Positions 56,120 to 64,000 of a stretch of 64,000 bases of DNA are shown here, in pieces. The DNA is taken from positions 830,150,056 to 830,214,055 of the forward strand of contig CM062816.1 of NCBI GenBank assembly GCA_031772625.1. Direction: 5' to 3'. Origin of the DNA: Pinus tabuliformis (lineage: Eukaryota; Streptophyta; Pinopsida; Pinales; Pinaceae). Numbering within the stretch: position 1 is the first letter of the stretch; each line of letters begins with the position of its first letter. Position numbers and translations under genes: made by a program. The notes under the pieces were generated by a model that had not been told where the DNA came from, did not search any database, and saw only the letters and a program-made list of their open reading frames with translations.

Positions 56120-57598
56120 TGTTGGCATTATGATTCAAGTGTTGTCCTTGATGGCAACTCACTCAGAGGTTGGTACAGGTGCTCAGAGGTTGGTACAGGT
56201 GATGGCAACTTAATCAGAAGACAGATCTTAGTACAGCATGCCAAGGAAGTTCATATACGCAGGTTCGTTAAGCCCAAGTCGCGTGTACACGCTAGTTGGA
56301 TTCAGAAAAAGCGCGTGTATGTGGAAAAGTACCTTTTGGTCCATGGTGGTTAGTCCTTGGAAGTTGTGCCTATGATTTCGGACCATTGTGTCTCGACGGG
56401 CGTGTCGATCCCTAGTTTTGAAGTTGATGGTATTGTGTTACTATGGTTTTGGCTCTTGGTATTGAGCAAGGCCTAAGGCTATATAAGGAGAAGAAGATCA
56501 TTAGGCAAATACATCTTTCGACAAGGCTTGAATATCTAAGAGAGAAAGAGATCTGATATGCAGGTTCTGGGTTGCTTGATCTAAGCCAAGGAGAGATCAC
56601 ATCGGTTGATGGAAGACTAGATCTAAGGATAGATCGGGATCTAATGGTTTGAAATGCACTATCATGATATGGTTGATTATGCGTATTTCTAGATCTGCAT
56701 ATTGTCGCAATGTTATGTTCTGGGTCTAACTGATGTCTGGTACAGCTGCAAATTGAGAAAGTTTATTTTTAGATCTGTACGCAGGTTGGCTTCGGTAAAA
56801 GCGCGTGTATACACGGGTTTTGCTCATTGAAGTAGCGTATATCTTTTGAAGCTTGATTTTGGGTTTACAGTGGGGTCTGACTGTTATTGCAGAGTTCTGT
56901 AGTCTGCTCTGTGTTCTGGTAACTGGTGATTGACAGGGTTCAGTGGTTCAGTGATTCAAAGTTTGGTTGTTTTATGCTTCAATGATCTGTTGTGAAAATT
57001 GAATGAATTAGGGTCTACAGATTGTAATGTTGTGCTTCAGGAATATCCAGTCTGAAAATGTATGAAAGGTGGTACCTGAAGGAAAGAAGATTGTAGGTCA
57101 GCACCTACGTACTAGTATCTTGGCTAGTACAAGAGCAAAGGGGGTTGGAGCTCCCTTCCAAGGAAGTTTGGAGAACGAGAGAAGGTTGTAGCCTTCTGCA
57201 GGTTGTAGCCTGCGTACTGGTATAAGGCTGCACCAGTACAAAAGATTGTAAACTGAAGTTTCATATTAAAGAAAGATAGAGACAACTTGCAGCAGGTGGT
57301 TTTCACCCACATTGGGTTTCCACCTTACATCTTGGTGTTCATGTGTGTGGCTTTTGATCTGTTCTGTTATACTGCACCTGTTTACTGTTAATGTGGTGAA
57401 TAATGTCCTGATGAACTTAACTGAAGAATAAGCTAACTAAATTATGAGTTTTCTTCTTATACGCTGTTTTATTTAGTCACAGTAGTGTGTACACGCTGGT
57501 TCACCTAACTGAAGTAGCGTATATGTTTCTGAGCATTGAAAAAGTTTGATTGATCTGATAATACTGATTCACCCCCCCTCTCAGTATTATTTCCAACA
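56120..57598 (+). repeat. Sirevirus-like 3' LTR
   Basis: This 1479-bp partner of 48915-50393 has the same length. Differences seen by eye: G for T near 56460, A for G near 56816 and T for C near 57486. It is flanked on the right by AGTCC. Confidence 0.97.
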
Positions 57599-58481
57599 AG
57601 TCCCCTCCAAGACCAAGTCAATCCTTCATCCTTAATGAGCTTTCCTTCCAACAACTTTGAACTCAGCAACTTCTGCAACTTCGACCCCCAACAATTTATT
57701 ATGCAACTTCGACCCCCAATAGTTCCTTTTGCAACTTTGACCCCCAACAATTTCTTTTGCTACTTCGACCTCCAACAATTTCTTCTACAGAAACCCTAGC
57801 TCTTGCATGTGTGGAGAAAATAGTGATTTCTTTCGCTTTTCTTCTTTGCTTGATTTGATCCTTTCTTCTAAGAAGCTTCGCTTGCAAAGTATGCCACTTG
57901 GAACCCTAACTTGACTTCTGCAATTTGGTCTTTAGCTGCTACAATAGGTGCCCTAATTAACTTGCACGTGTGAAGGATATTAGCCCAAAGACAATCCCAA
58001 CACTTTCTGCTTCTCCTTCTTTGTTAGGTATTCGACTTCCTTTTTCGTCCTCTTTTCCTCTTAGATCAAACTTCTTGAGAGCTAATTGCACGATCTTCAA
58101 ATGAGGTCAAAGTCTTCTTATATATATATATGCTTCTTTCCTGGTTAAATTGCTACCTTTAGGCCAACTTGTTCTTCTGATGATGACAAGGTCTTGGAGG
58201 GTCTATTTGACACTTTTGATTTTACATAAATTTTCTTTACAAGATGTAACATGCCCAAAAGGGTCTTCCATACATGACAATGACTCAATTGACTTGTAGA
58301 CTCAATGACAATCACTAGAAGCACTCAATGGGTGCTTGACCTATAAATAAATTTTCCTTGAGCATGAAACCCATGCCTCAAGAATGATAATAATACATTT
58401 ATTTTTCTCTTTAATATAAATACATAAAGTCATGATTGCATATGTCATTATGAAAACTGAACTTAGTTACATATTTCAACA
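57599..58481 (-). repeat. 5' LTR of the gag-only element, part 2
   Basis: It continues 48914 after the Sirevirus-like insertion and its AGTCC duplication, and matches 44360-45173. It contains two extra copies of a CAACTTYGACCCCCAACAAT-like unit (about 57675-57780) absent from the left LTR. It ends at TTTCAACA on the plus strand. Confidence 0.8.
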
Positions 58482-58930
58482 ACCCCATCCAGGAGGAACT
58501 AACTTGTGTTGAGGGAGAAGCCACCTCTTGCATGCTCCAACTCTTGGACATGGAGGTACTTGTTGAGATGGTAGATTGGGTACCAAACACTGGGCACACT
58601 CGCGGTTGTTTCAATAAGTATATGCACAAAATCGATCTATATTGGCACATGAAGTTCCTCCTTGGCAAAACCTTATTGGACTAACACGACCATTGGGTGG
58701 ATGTCCTCCATTCACTTGAGCATCTGCATTGCCATATGAAGGATTGGACCGTTGGCTGGAGCGCATTAATCAACACCTCGACATCCCATCCTTGGCTAGA
58801 GGCATTCTAGGTGACAACAAAGACTCCATCTAGGTTGCAAATATGAATTTTGTTCCTCCTGCTTGATTTATGTCATGCTTATGTTCTATTGGTTTCTTGT
58901 TCCCACAATCTACTTCCAAAGTAGGTTAGA
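58482..58930 (+). other. Unrecognised coding-like segment, right half
   Basis: Probable continuation of 43641-44065. Plus-strand frames with stops read EELTCVEGEATSCMLQLLDM, then VDWVPNTGHTRGCFNKYMHK and WHMKFLLGKTLLD. No family is recognised. The segment ends in AT-rich DNA without a clear poly(A). Confidence 0.35.
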
Positions 58931-58973
58931 CCAACTTTTCAATTTTTGTATGTTAAATTTTGAGTATCACAGA

Positions 58974-59066
58974 CTTCAATACTTTATTATCTATTACCTC
59001 TACAGAAAGTGAACTTTTGGATTCAATACTTTATTATCTATTACCTCTGCAAAAAGTGAACTTTTG
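58974..59066 (+). repeat. Tandem duplication, about 47 bp twice
   Basis: TTCAATACTTTATTATCTAT...GAAAGTGAACTTTTGG is repeated directly with a few changes. The following 59067-59220 is AT-rich and empty. Confidence 0.85.
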
Positions 59067-59227
59067 GCTTTTGTCCAATCTTGATAATTTAGAAAATAAT
59101 AATTAAAAAAAAAAATATATTAAATACTTTTATATAATAATAATTAATTAATTTTTTATAATTTTTCAATTTTAATAATTTAAAATATATTAATGAAACG
59201 AGCAAATTGATGCATGCTATAAATTGA

Positions 59228-59413
59228 AGGCGATTCCTAAATCCAACACTATAGAAAATTTATTGCGCCTGACATGCGCCGGAGATAGCCCCTTGTAACA
59301 CGCCGTTTTTTTTTTTTTTCCTATAGTCATCCGGCCGCGTGTTATATCTGCCTATCTCCGGCGCATATCAGGGCGTAATAAATTTTCTATAATGTTGGAT
59401 TTAGGAATCGCCT
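59228..59413 (+). mobile_element. Foldback MITE with 7-bp target duplication
   Basis: Arms of about 62 bases are nearly perfect inverted repeats: AGGCGATTCCTAAATCCAAC...GCGCCGGAGATAG on the left and its reverse complement on the right. About 60 bases including a T15 run separate them. The element is flanked by AAATTGA at 59221-59227 and 59414-59420. The 7-bp (or 8-bp with the adjacent T) duplication would suit a hAT-type transposase, but the termini are not diagnostic. Confidence 0.8.
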
Positions 59414-59483
59414 AAATTGAATATCTACTACCTTTATCAACGATACGGCAAACTCATGTTTACAAAATTACAATACATTTATT

Positions 59484-59557
59484 ATGAATATGTTGCTACT
59501 AGTATAACATCCCCGGTTTGATGAATATGTTGCTACTAGTATAACATCCCCGGTTTC
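59484..59557 (+). repeat. 37-bp tandem pair upstream of SDR copy 2
   Basis: ATGAATATGTTGCTACTAGT...CCCCGGTTT is repeated twice in direct succession. The second copy overlaps the start of the 108-bp promoter repeat. Confidence 0.95.
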
Positions 59558-59763
59558 CCCTTTACCATTTGATCACCACACAAACTAGTCTCCATGAAAC
59601 GCTTTATGAGGAAAACGCTGGAATTATCACCCACAACTGTATATATATATTTTGTCCCCCGGTTTCCCCTTTACCATTTGATCACCACACAAACTAGTCT
59701 CCATGAAACGCTTTATGAGGAAAACGCTGGAATTATCACCCACAACTGTATATATATATTTTG
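59548..59763 (+). promoter_or_regulatory. Duplicated proximal promoter of SDR copy 2
   Basis: A unit of about 108 bp occurs twice in tandem, nearly identical (59548-59655 and 59656-59763). Each ends with CTGTATATATATATTTTG, a TATA-box-like stretch (about 59640-59652 and 59749-59761). The second TATA lies about 40-50 bp before the ATG at 59800 and would leave a very short leader. The first would give a leader of about 120 nt. Promoter function is inferred from position and sequence only. Confidence 0.6.
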
Positions 59764-59799
59764 CCCACCACAAGAGTAGACAATAAAGAGAACAAATAT

Positions 59800-60117
59800 A
59801 TGATAACACCGTGGGTTATGGCATTGGCATCCGCTATCCCGCCTTCAAACTCATTCTCAGCATTACGAAAACAAAGGACACAGAACCAGAAAACGATGTT
59901 TAGTACGCTAATGAACAAAGAAAAAGACTCTTCTACAAAGAGGACGATATTCATCACAGGAGTGAGTAAAGGGCTTGGAAAAGTTTTGGCATTGGAATTG
60001 GCATCCAGGGGACACACTGTCATCGGTTGCGCTCGGTCCGAAGAGAAACTCGCAGCTCTTCGCTCGCAGCTCTGCGTGGAAGACCCTTCCAAGCATCTCC
60101 TACTAGTTGCAGATGTG
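59800..60117 (+). CDS. SDR gene copy 2, exon 1
   Basis: Exon 1 of a classical short-chain dehydrogenase/reductase of 106 codons: MITPWVMALASAIPPSNSFS, a short Ser/Asn/Lys-rich leader, then TIFITGVSKGLGKVLALELA and GHTVIGCARSEEKLAALRSQ. TGxxxGxG at about residues 49-56 binds the NADP(H) pyrophosphate, and R at the end of strand 2 fits NADPH preference. Start: ATG 59800 follows the TATA-bearing repeat; a second Met lies at 59818. The leader could be an organelle-targeting sequence but is weak. The exon ends GTG before GTTTGT. The catalytic exons are not in the window. Confidence 0.75.
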
Positions 60118-60205
60118 GTTTGTCTCTTCGCCGCCCTCGGAATTCCCAATTTCTTAAATTTCACTCTACTTTTATTCTCTTGATTACTCAACTTATAATT
60201 TACAG

Positions 60206-60275
60206 TCTTCAGACATCAGTGTGCGAGATTTGGTGAAAGTCGTGGTCGAAACCAAGGGTGTGCCTGACATTATTG
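60206..60275 (+). CDS. SDR gene copy 2, exon 2
   Basis: After an 88-base intron (60118-60205, GT...TTACAG) the exon encodes SSDISVRDLVKVVVETKGVP DII, the segment between strand 4 and the NNAG motif of SDR enzymes. It ends in phase 1 at ATTATTG before GTAAGA. In the known family, NNAG should begin the next exon; it is not found before the window ends, so intron 2 exceeds 3.7 kb and contains a LINE. Confidence 0.7.
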
Positions 60276-62640
60276 GTAAGATTCCTTTATATACTTGATA
60301 ACCTTACAAGCTCCTTGTTGTTGTTTATTTCATGTTTATTGTTAAATCAATTTCAACCACAAGACTTCTGCATTTGAGCATGTTTCGAGGCTTTGTTGCG
60401 AAGATTTTTTAAATACTCATTAACATTAGAAATGTCCTGCAAACGCCCATGTTTTTTTTTTTAGGTCTTATGATGTTTCTTTAAATATATTTCTTGGTCT
60501 CAATTTTTAAATTAATTTAAACCACTGTTTTGTTGGGATAGCAATTTGAGCATGTTTGAATGCATTATTGGTAAGAATTTTTAATATACATTCTATCACT
60601 ATAAATGCCCTGAATACACTATAACACTACAAATGCCCTCCAAACCCCATGTTTCTGGTTTAATTTTAAATTTATTTAAACCATAATGTTTGTAAGGACA
60701 TGCATCTGAAAATGTTTCAAGGCATTAGTGTTAAGCTAATTTTATTTACTCATCACTCTACAAATGCTCTACACGCCCATCTTTTTGGTTTATTTTATAT
60801 TTTATTATTTTTATTTGTAAATTTATTTAAACCACGTATTCCTTGGGTTATGCATTTGGAGCACGTTTCAATGCATTATCATTGGCGTATGGGATGATTG
60901 AATAGCTTGGTATACACGGGTGTGTGTAGGTAGCTAGGTAGGGAGGGATATATTCAGATATTTTTTTTGCAAATTTGGACTAAATGCTTTCGACAATGGT
61001 GATGCCCTAATTTTATGACAGACATTTTCCATACAGGACTTGTACTGATATTCAGATTTTTTTTGCAAATTTGGACTAAATGCTTTCGACAATGGTGATG
61101 CCCTAATTTTATGACAGACATTTTCCATACAGGATTTGTACTGATATTTTTGTGTTTTTTTTTGAGATAAATGTACAAAATTTGATTTCTCAGGTGATAT
61201 TTCTATATTGTTATATATGGGGAAGCTGTGGGATGGTAGCTATCAAATTTCAGTGTGTTGATCTTTGCAGTTAGCCTTAAATACAGTAAACTTTTTGGAT
61301 ATGAGCTGTGTTGGAGTTTAGAAATGCCGATACAGTTCATATCCAAAAAGTTGACTATAGCTATCGAATTGTTTTAACTCTTTTTTATGCAACTATAAAA
61401 AAAATGCCTGTTACGTATGGAAACTCCAAAGCAGTTTATATCCAAAAAGTTTACTATAGCTATCAAATTGTTTTAATTCTTGTTTTGCAACTATGAATAA
61501 AAATGCCTGTTACTTATTGCTGAAATTTAGGCCTATAATTCTTTTTTGGGGTGTCTTTTTAAAATTTTGTTGTGTTATGCATTTGAGCATGTTTAAGGCA
61601 TGCCATGCGTGACTGTGGTAATTCAGTGTAAACTTTCCTTGGGTTTTGCATTTAAGCATGTTTCAATGCATTATCACAGGTGTATGTGATAATTTAGTAA
61701 CTTGGTATACACAGGTGTGTGTAGGTAGCTAGGTAGGGAGCGGTATTTTCAGATTTTTGTTGTTGTTGCAAATTTTGGACTAAATGCTTTCGGCAATGGT
61801 GATCCCCTAATTTTATGACAGATATTTTCCATACAGGGTTTGTACCAGTATTTTTGTGTTTTTTTTGAGATAAATGTACAAAATTTGATTTCTCAGGTGA
61901 TGTTTTGTTGGTTATGCATTTGAGCATGTTGAAGGCATGCCATGTGTGACTGGTATTTCAGTGTTGATTTTTTTTATCAAGAAGAAAACCAAAACAATAC
62001 TGTCCTTAGGTGCATATACACAGAACAAAACCGCTCCTCTATACAGCTCCTCTATAAGAGTCTGGTAGTCAATACATGTCAAGCATCAGCCTCATAACTT
62101 TACCAAGGAAGATCTAATTAAAGTACTTTCTATCCATATCAAACTTAACCTTTCCGTGGGTTATGCATTCGAGCATGTTTCAATGCATTATCACATGCAT
62201 ATGTGATAATTCAGTAACTTTGGTATATGCAGGTGTGTATAGGTAGCTCTGTAGGGAAGGATATATTCAGTTTTTTTTTTTTTTTTTGTTGCAAATTTGG
62301 TCTAAATGCTTTCAACAATGGTGATGCCCTAATTTTATGAGATACATTTTCCATATATGGTTTGTACCGGTATTTTTGTGTTTTTTTTTGAGATAAATGT
62401 ACAAGATTTGATTTCTCAGGTGATGTTTTCTCTATTGTTATGTGTATGGGGAAGCAGTGAGATGGTAGCTATCAAATTGACTGTGTAAATGTTTGCAGTT
62501 AGCCAGAAATATAGTAAACTCGTTGAATATAAACTGTGTTGGAGTTTAGAAATGCTGACACAGTTCATATCCAAACAGTGTAAGCTATCAAATTGAGTGT
62601 GTAAATGCTTGCAGTTAGCCAGAAATATAGTAGAAATATA
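60276..62640 (+). repeat. SDR copy 2 intron 2, repeat-built part
   Basis: It is homologous to 15693-17413 up to about 62150 and then contains another diverged copy of the large unit (62160-62420). Units carry GCATTTGAGCATGTTT, TAGGTAGCTAGGTAGGGAG and GGACTAAATGCTTTCGACAA. An exact tandem pair of 98 bp lies at 60955-61052 and 61053-61150. Splice-donor-like ATTATTGGTAAGAATTTT recurs at about 60565. No exon is seen. Bases 62641-62869 are almost pure A/T. Confidence 0.7.
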
Positions 62641-63288
62641 TTATACATTATTATATGGATCACAGAAGCTTGAGTTCGAATTTATATAAATATTATAATA
62701 TAATTTAATACAAATATTAATTATTAGTATAGTATTAATTATTTCGATAATTAATCTTATTAATAATGTAATTATTATTTATATATAAATATTATATATT
62801 TAATCTTTATTATCAGTGTTTAATCTTTATATATATATATATATACTGCTGGTTATGTGATAGGAGTTGAGGGAGGAGATGGCTAGGGTTTCTGGAACGA
62901 CCTGCGCCGCCACCGTCGAACTGCATCAACCACAGTAAACCCTGGCAGTAGATCCGTCGCCCACAAGACTACGCTAGAGCTGATAGGGGCCGAGTGGCCT
63001 GCTGCGCCCTGGTATTCATCTGGACAAGCGAGGTTCTGCGCAAATGAATGGAAGCCAAGAGCTACAGGGGACCCAGCAAAAGCGGCCATCTTAGAGGGCC
63101 GGTCTATTGTGTTGAAAGCAGGCACCCTCGACGCAGTGGCGGGGTTTTTTGGGCCTCTGGAAAACGACCTCGGCCAGCCTGAACAGGAGAAAATAGGGTA
63201 CAGACTTCCCAAACCTTGCGGTGCTCTTGGGTAGACAGAGAAGGCAGATCCAACAGGTCAAAGTCTAGACAATGAGGATCCACCAGGT

Positions 63289-63540
63289 ATGGAGGAAGAT
63301 CTGATGCAAATTTTTATCAGATCGACAAGAGGCAGACATTATTGCATACAGATTAGCAAGAGGATGAGCATTAAGGAGTTAAAAAAGAAGATCCAGATAA
63401 AACTGGGAAACCCAACAACATACCAAAATTTGATATATACAAGATACAGTCTGCAGGATAATCACACACTTTAGGACTATGGCGTCACCAAAGATTCAAC
63501 CATCATACTAAATCTGAGACTGCGAGGCAGATGCAAAGGA
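63289..63540 (+). pseudogene. LINE ORF1 ubiquitin-like domain
   Basis: From 63304 the frame reads MQIFIRSTRGRHYCIQISKR, KELKKKIQIKLGNPTTYQNL and IYTRYSLQDNHTL. After a TAG at 63472-63474 come DYGVTKDSTIILNLRLRGRC. It aligns without gaps to the 76 residues of ubiquitin; I count about 31 identities by hand, including MQIF, KIQxKxGxP, QxLI, L-D--TL-DY, KxST and the C-terminal LRLRG. The last residue is R where ubiquitin has the second glycine. It lies between the N-terminal ORF1 segment and DUF4283. The stop and nearby frameshifts make it a pseudogene. Confidence 0.8.
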
Positions 63541-63675
63541 GCCAACTCTAAAACTATAGGCTCTTTCCATGATGCAGTCAAAGGGAAGGAACACATTCAA
63601 AACAAACCAACACCAACATCAGAACTACAGGCCCCTACATTGTGGAATAGAAGCCGGAATCTCCAATGCTTACAG

Positions 63676-64000
63676 TATCTCTGTCGGAGGTAACTGATCT
63701 ATACACAAATTTAGCCCAAAATCCTGTTATCTGTGGATTTAATGGTTTCTGGCCAAAGTCTGATGCACTGGTGACTGCATCAATGGATCTTCTCCTCATG
63801 GTCACCCAACTGTGAAATTTATTTATGCCCAAAAAGGTTTTTCATAGTCAGATTCAACACAAAACGAGAACGAGATAACATCATCAATCAAGGGTCTTGG
63901 TTTTGGGGCAATGCTGGCCTCTTCATCACCCCCTGGTTCCCGGAATTCGATGCCAATACCATGGTAGTTTCAACAATGCCAGATTGGGGAAGGCTACATA
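63676..64000 (+). pseudogene. LINE ORF1 DUF4283 domain, partial
   Basis: Across two frames the text reads VTDLYTNLAQNPVICGFNGF, WPKSDAL, WIFSSWSPNCEIYLCPKRFF and GSWFWGNAGLFITPWFPEFD. This is DUF4283, common in the ORF1-type proteins of plant L1 elements and related nucleic-acid-binding proteins. A frame break occurs near 63770. It continues off the right edge toward the expected zinc knuckle. Confidence 0.75.

Larger units (their letters stand above)
48915..57598 (+). mobile_element. Sirevirus-like Copia element, nearly intact and young
   Basis: The 8684-bp element has two 1479-bp LTRs (48915-50393 and 56120-57598) and a perfect target-site duplication AGTCC (48910-48914 and 57599-57603). 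It has an initiator-Met primer site, gag, pol with all domains, and a purine tract at 56107-56119. I noticed only three differences between the LTRs. The reading frame is broken three times by single missing bases. Long gag, extra zinc knuckles and repeated purine tracts before the 3' LTR suggest the Sirevirus lineage. It lies inside the 5' LTR of the gag-only element. Confidence 0.95.
44066..58481 (-). mobile_element. Gag-only Copia-like element, split by a younger element
   Basis: Related LTRs lie at 44066-45173 and at 48623-48914 plus 57599-58481. The second is interrupted by the Sirevirus-like element. On the minus strand the order is 5' LTR (right), primer site, gag (48057-47240), about 2 kb without recognisable pol, polypurine tract (45182-45174), 3' LTR (left). 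The element thus encodes gag only and would need pol from elsewhere. Flanks GACCC and ACCCC do not give a clean target duplication, and the LTR outer ends are approximate. Confidence 0.75.
62870..64000 (+). mobile_element. 5' part of a LINE with ubiquitin-like ORF1, cut by the right edge
   Basis: After an AT-rich tract the sequence becomes GC-rich with a start at 62879 (MARVSGTTCAATVELHQPQ). It continues in shifted frames with VAHKTTLELIGAEWPAAPWY and FCANEWKPRATGDPAKAAIL, a ubiquitin-like domain (63304-63531) and a DUF4283 domain (63676-64000). The order and the DUF4283 text fit an L1-type ORF1. At least two frameshifts and two stops make this copy inactive. RT is outside the window. Confidence 0.7.

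Noticed and set aside
62883..63212. Minus-strand 109-codon ORF at the start of the right-hand LINE
   Set aside because: It is antisense to the LINE ORF1 text and has no recognisable motif; probably a compositional shadow.
62883..63300. Further SDR exons in the GC-rich stretch at the right end
   Set aside because: The translation continues into a ubiquitin-like domain and DUF4283, not NNAG or YxxxK motifs, so it is a LINE, not the host gene.
1..64000. tRNA, rRNA or snRNA genes
   Set aside because: No cloverleaf with conserved A and B boxes, and no rRNA-like conserved core, was noticed by eye; a tRNAscan-SE and Infernal run would be decisive.

Overview
This window looks like intergenic and intronic DNA from a large plant genome, most probably a gymnosperm (conifer). 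No bacterial or organellar gene organisation is visible. Almost everything recognisable is a transposable element or a remnant of one, often nested. The only host-like gene is a short-chain dehydrogenase/reductase (SDR), present as two 5' fragments about 44 kb apart (15291-15692 and 59800-60275). Both have plant-type short exons, GT-AG introns and a long repeat-rich second intron. The conifer assignment is inference from retrotransposon density, the style of the L1 ORF1 proteins and intron size.

Layout: (1) 1-5519, minus strand: degenerate L1-type LINE (ORF1, endonuclease, reverse transcriptase, zf-RVT, RNase H) running off the left edge. (2) 5520-15290, minus strand: Ty3/gypsy-like element with LTRs of about 3.6 kb and a gag-only interior. 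Its far LTR is cut by the LINE, and its other end lies inside SDR exon 1. (3) 15291-17413: SDR copy 1 with its repeat-built intron. (4) About 17490-28745: En/Spm (CACTA) element with TNP2-like transposase remnants on the minus strand, subterminal repeats and one clear CACTA terminus at 28745. A retroposed 1.36-kb sequence with an 18-bp target-site duplication and an intact 328-codon ORF sits inside the transposase. The element also holds a second poly(A)-ended retroposon and a long foldback. (5) 29830-34250: Copia element without a visible 5' LTR. (6) 35093-40957: degenerate Copia with both LTRs. (7) 44066-58481, minus strand: gag-only Copia-like element, split by (8) 48915-57598, a nearly pristine 8.7-kb Sirevirus-like Copia with a perfect 5-bp target-site duplication. 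(9) 58930-60275: tandem repeats, a foldback MITE, a tandemly duplicated TATA-bearing promoter and SDR copy 2. (10) 60276-62640: SDR intron 2. (11) 62870-64000: start of another LINE whose ORF1 carries an amino-terminal ubiquitin-like domain ahead of DUF4283.

Order of events that can be read: the SDR segment was duplicated. The gypsy-like element entered copy 1 and was later hit by the LINE. The retrocopy entered the CACTA transposase. The Sirevirus-like element, with almost identical LTRs, entered the 5' LTR of the gag-only element and is the youngest event. The most unusual content is the ubiquitin-like LINE ORF1, the retroposed unrecognised ORF, the polypurine-tract array and palindromic motif set of the Sirevirus-like element, and the SDR intron built from repeats that copy its own splice donor.
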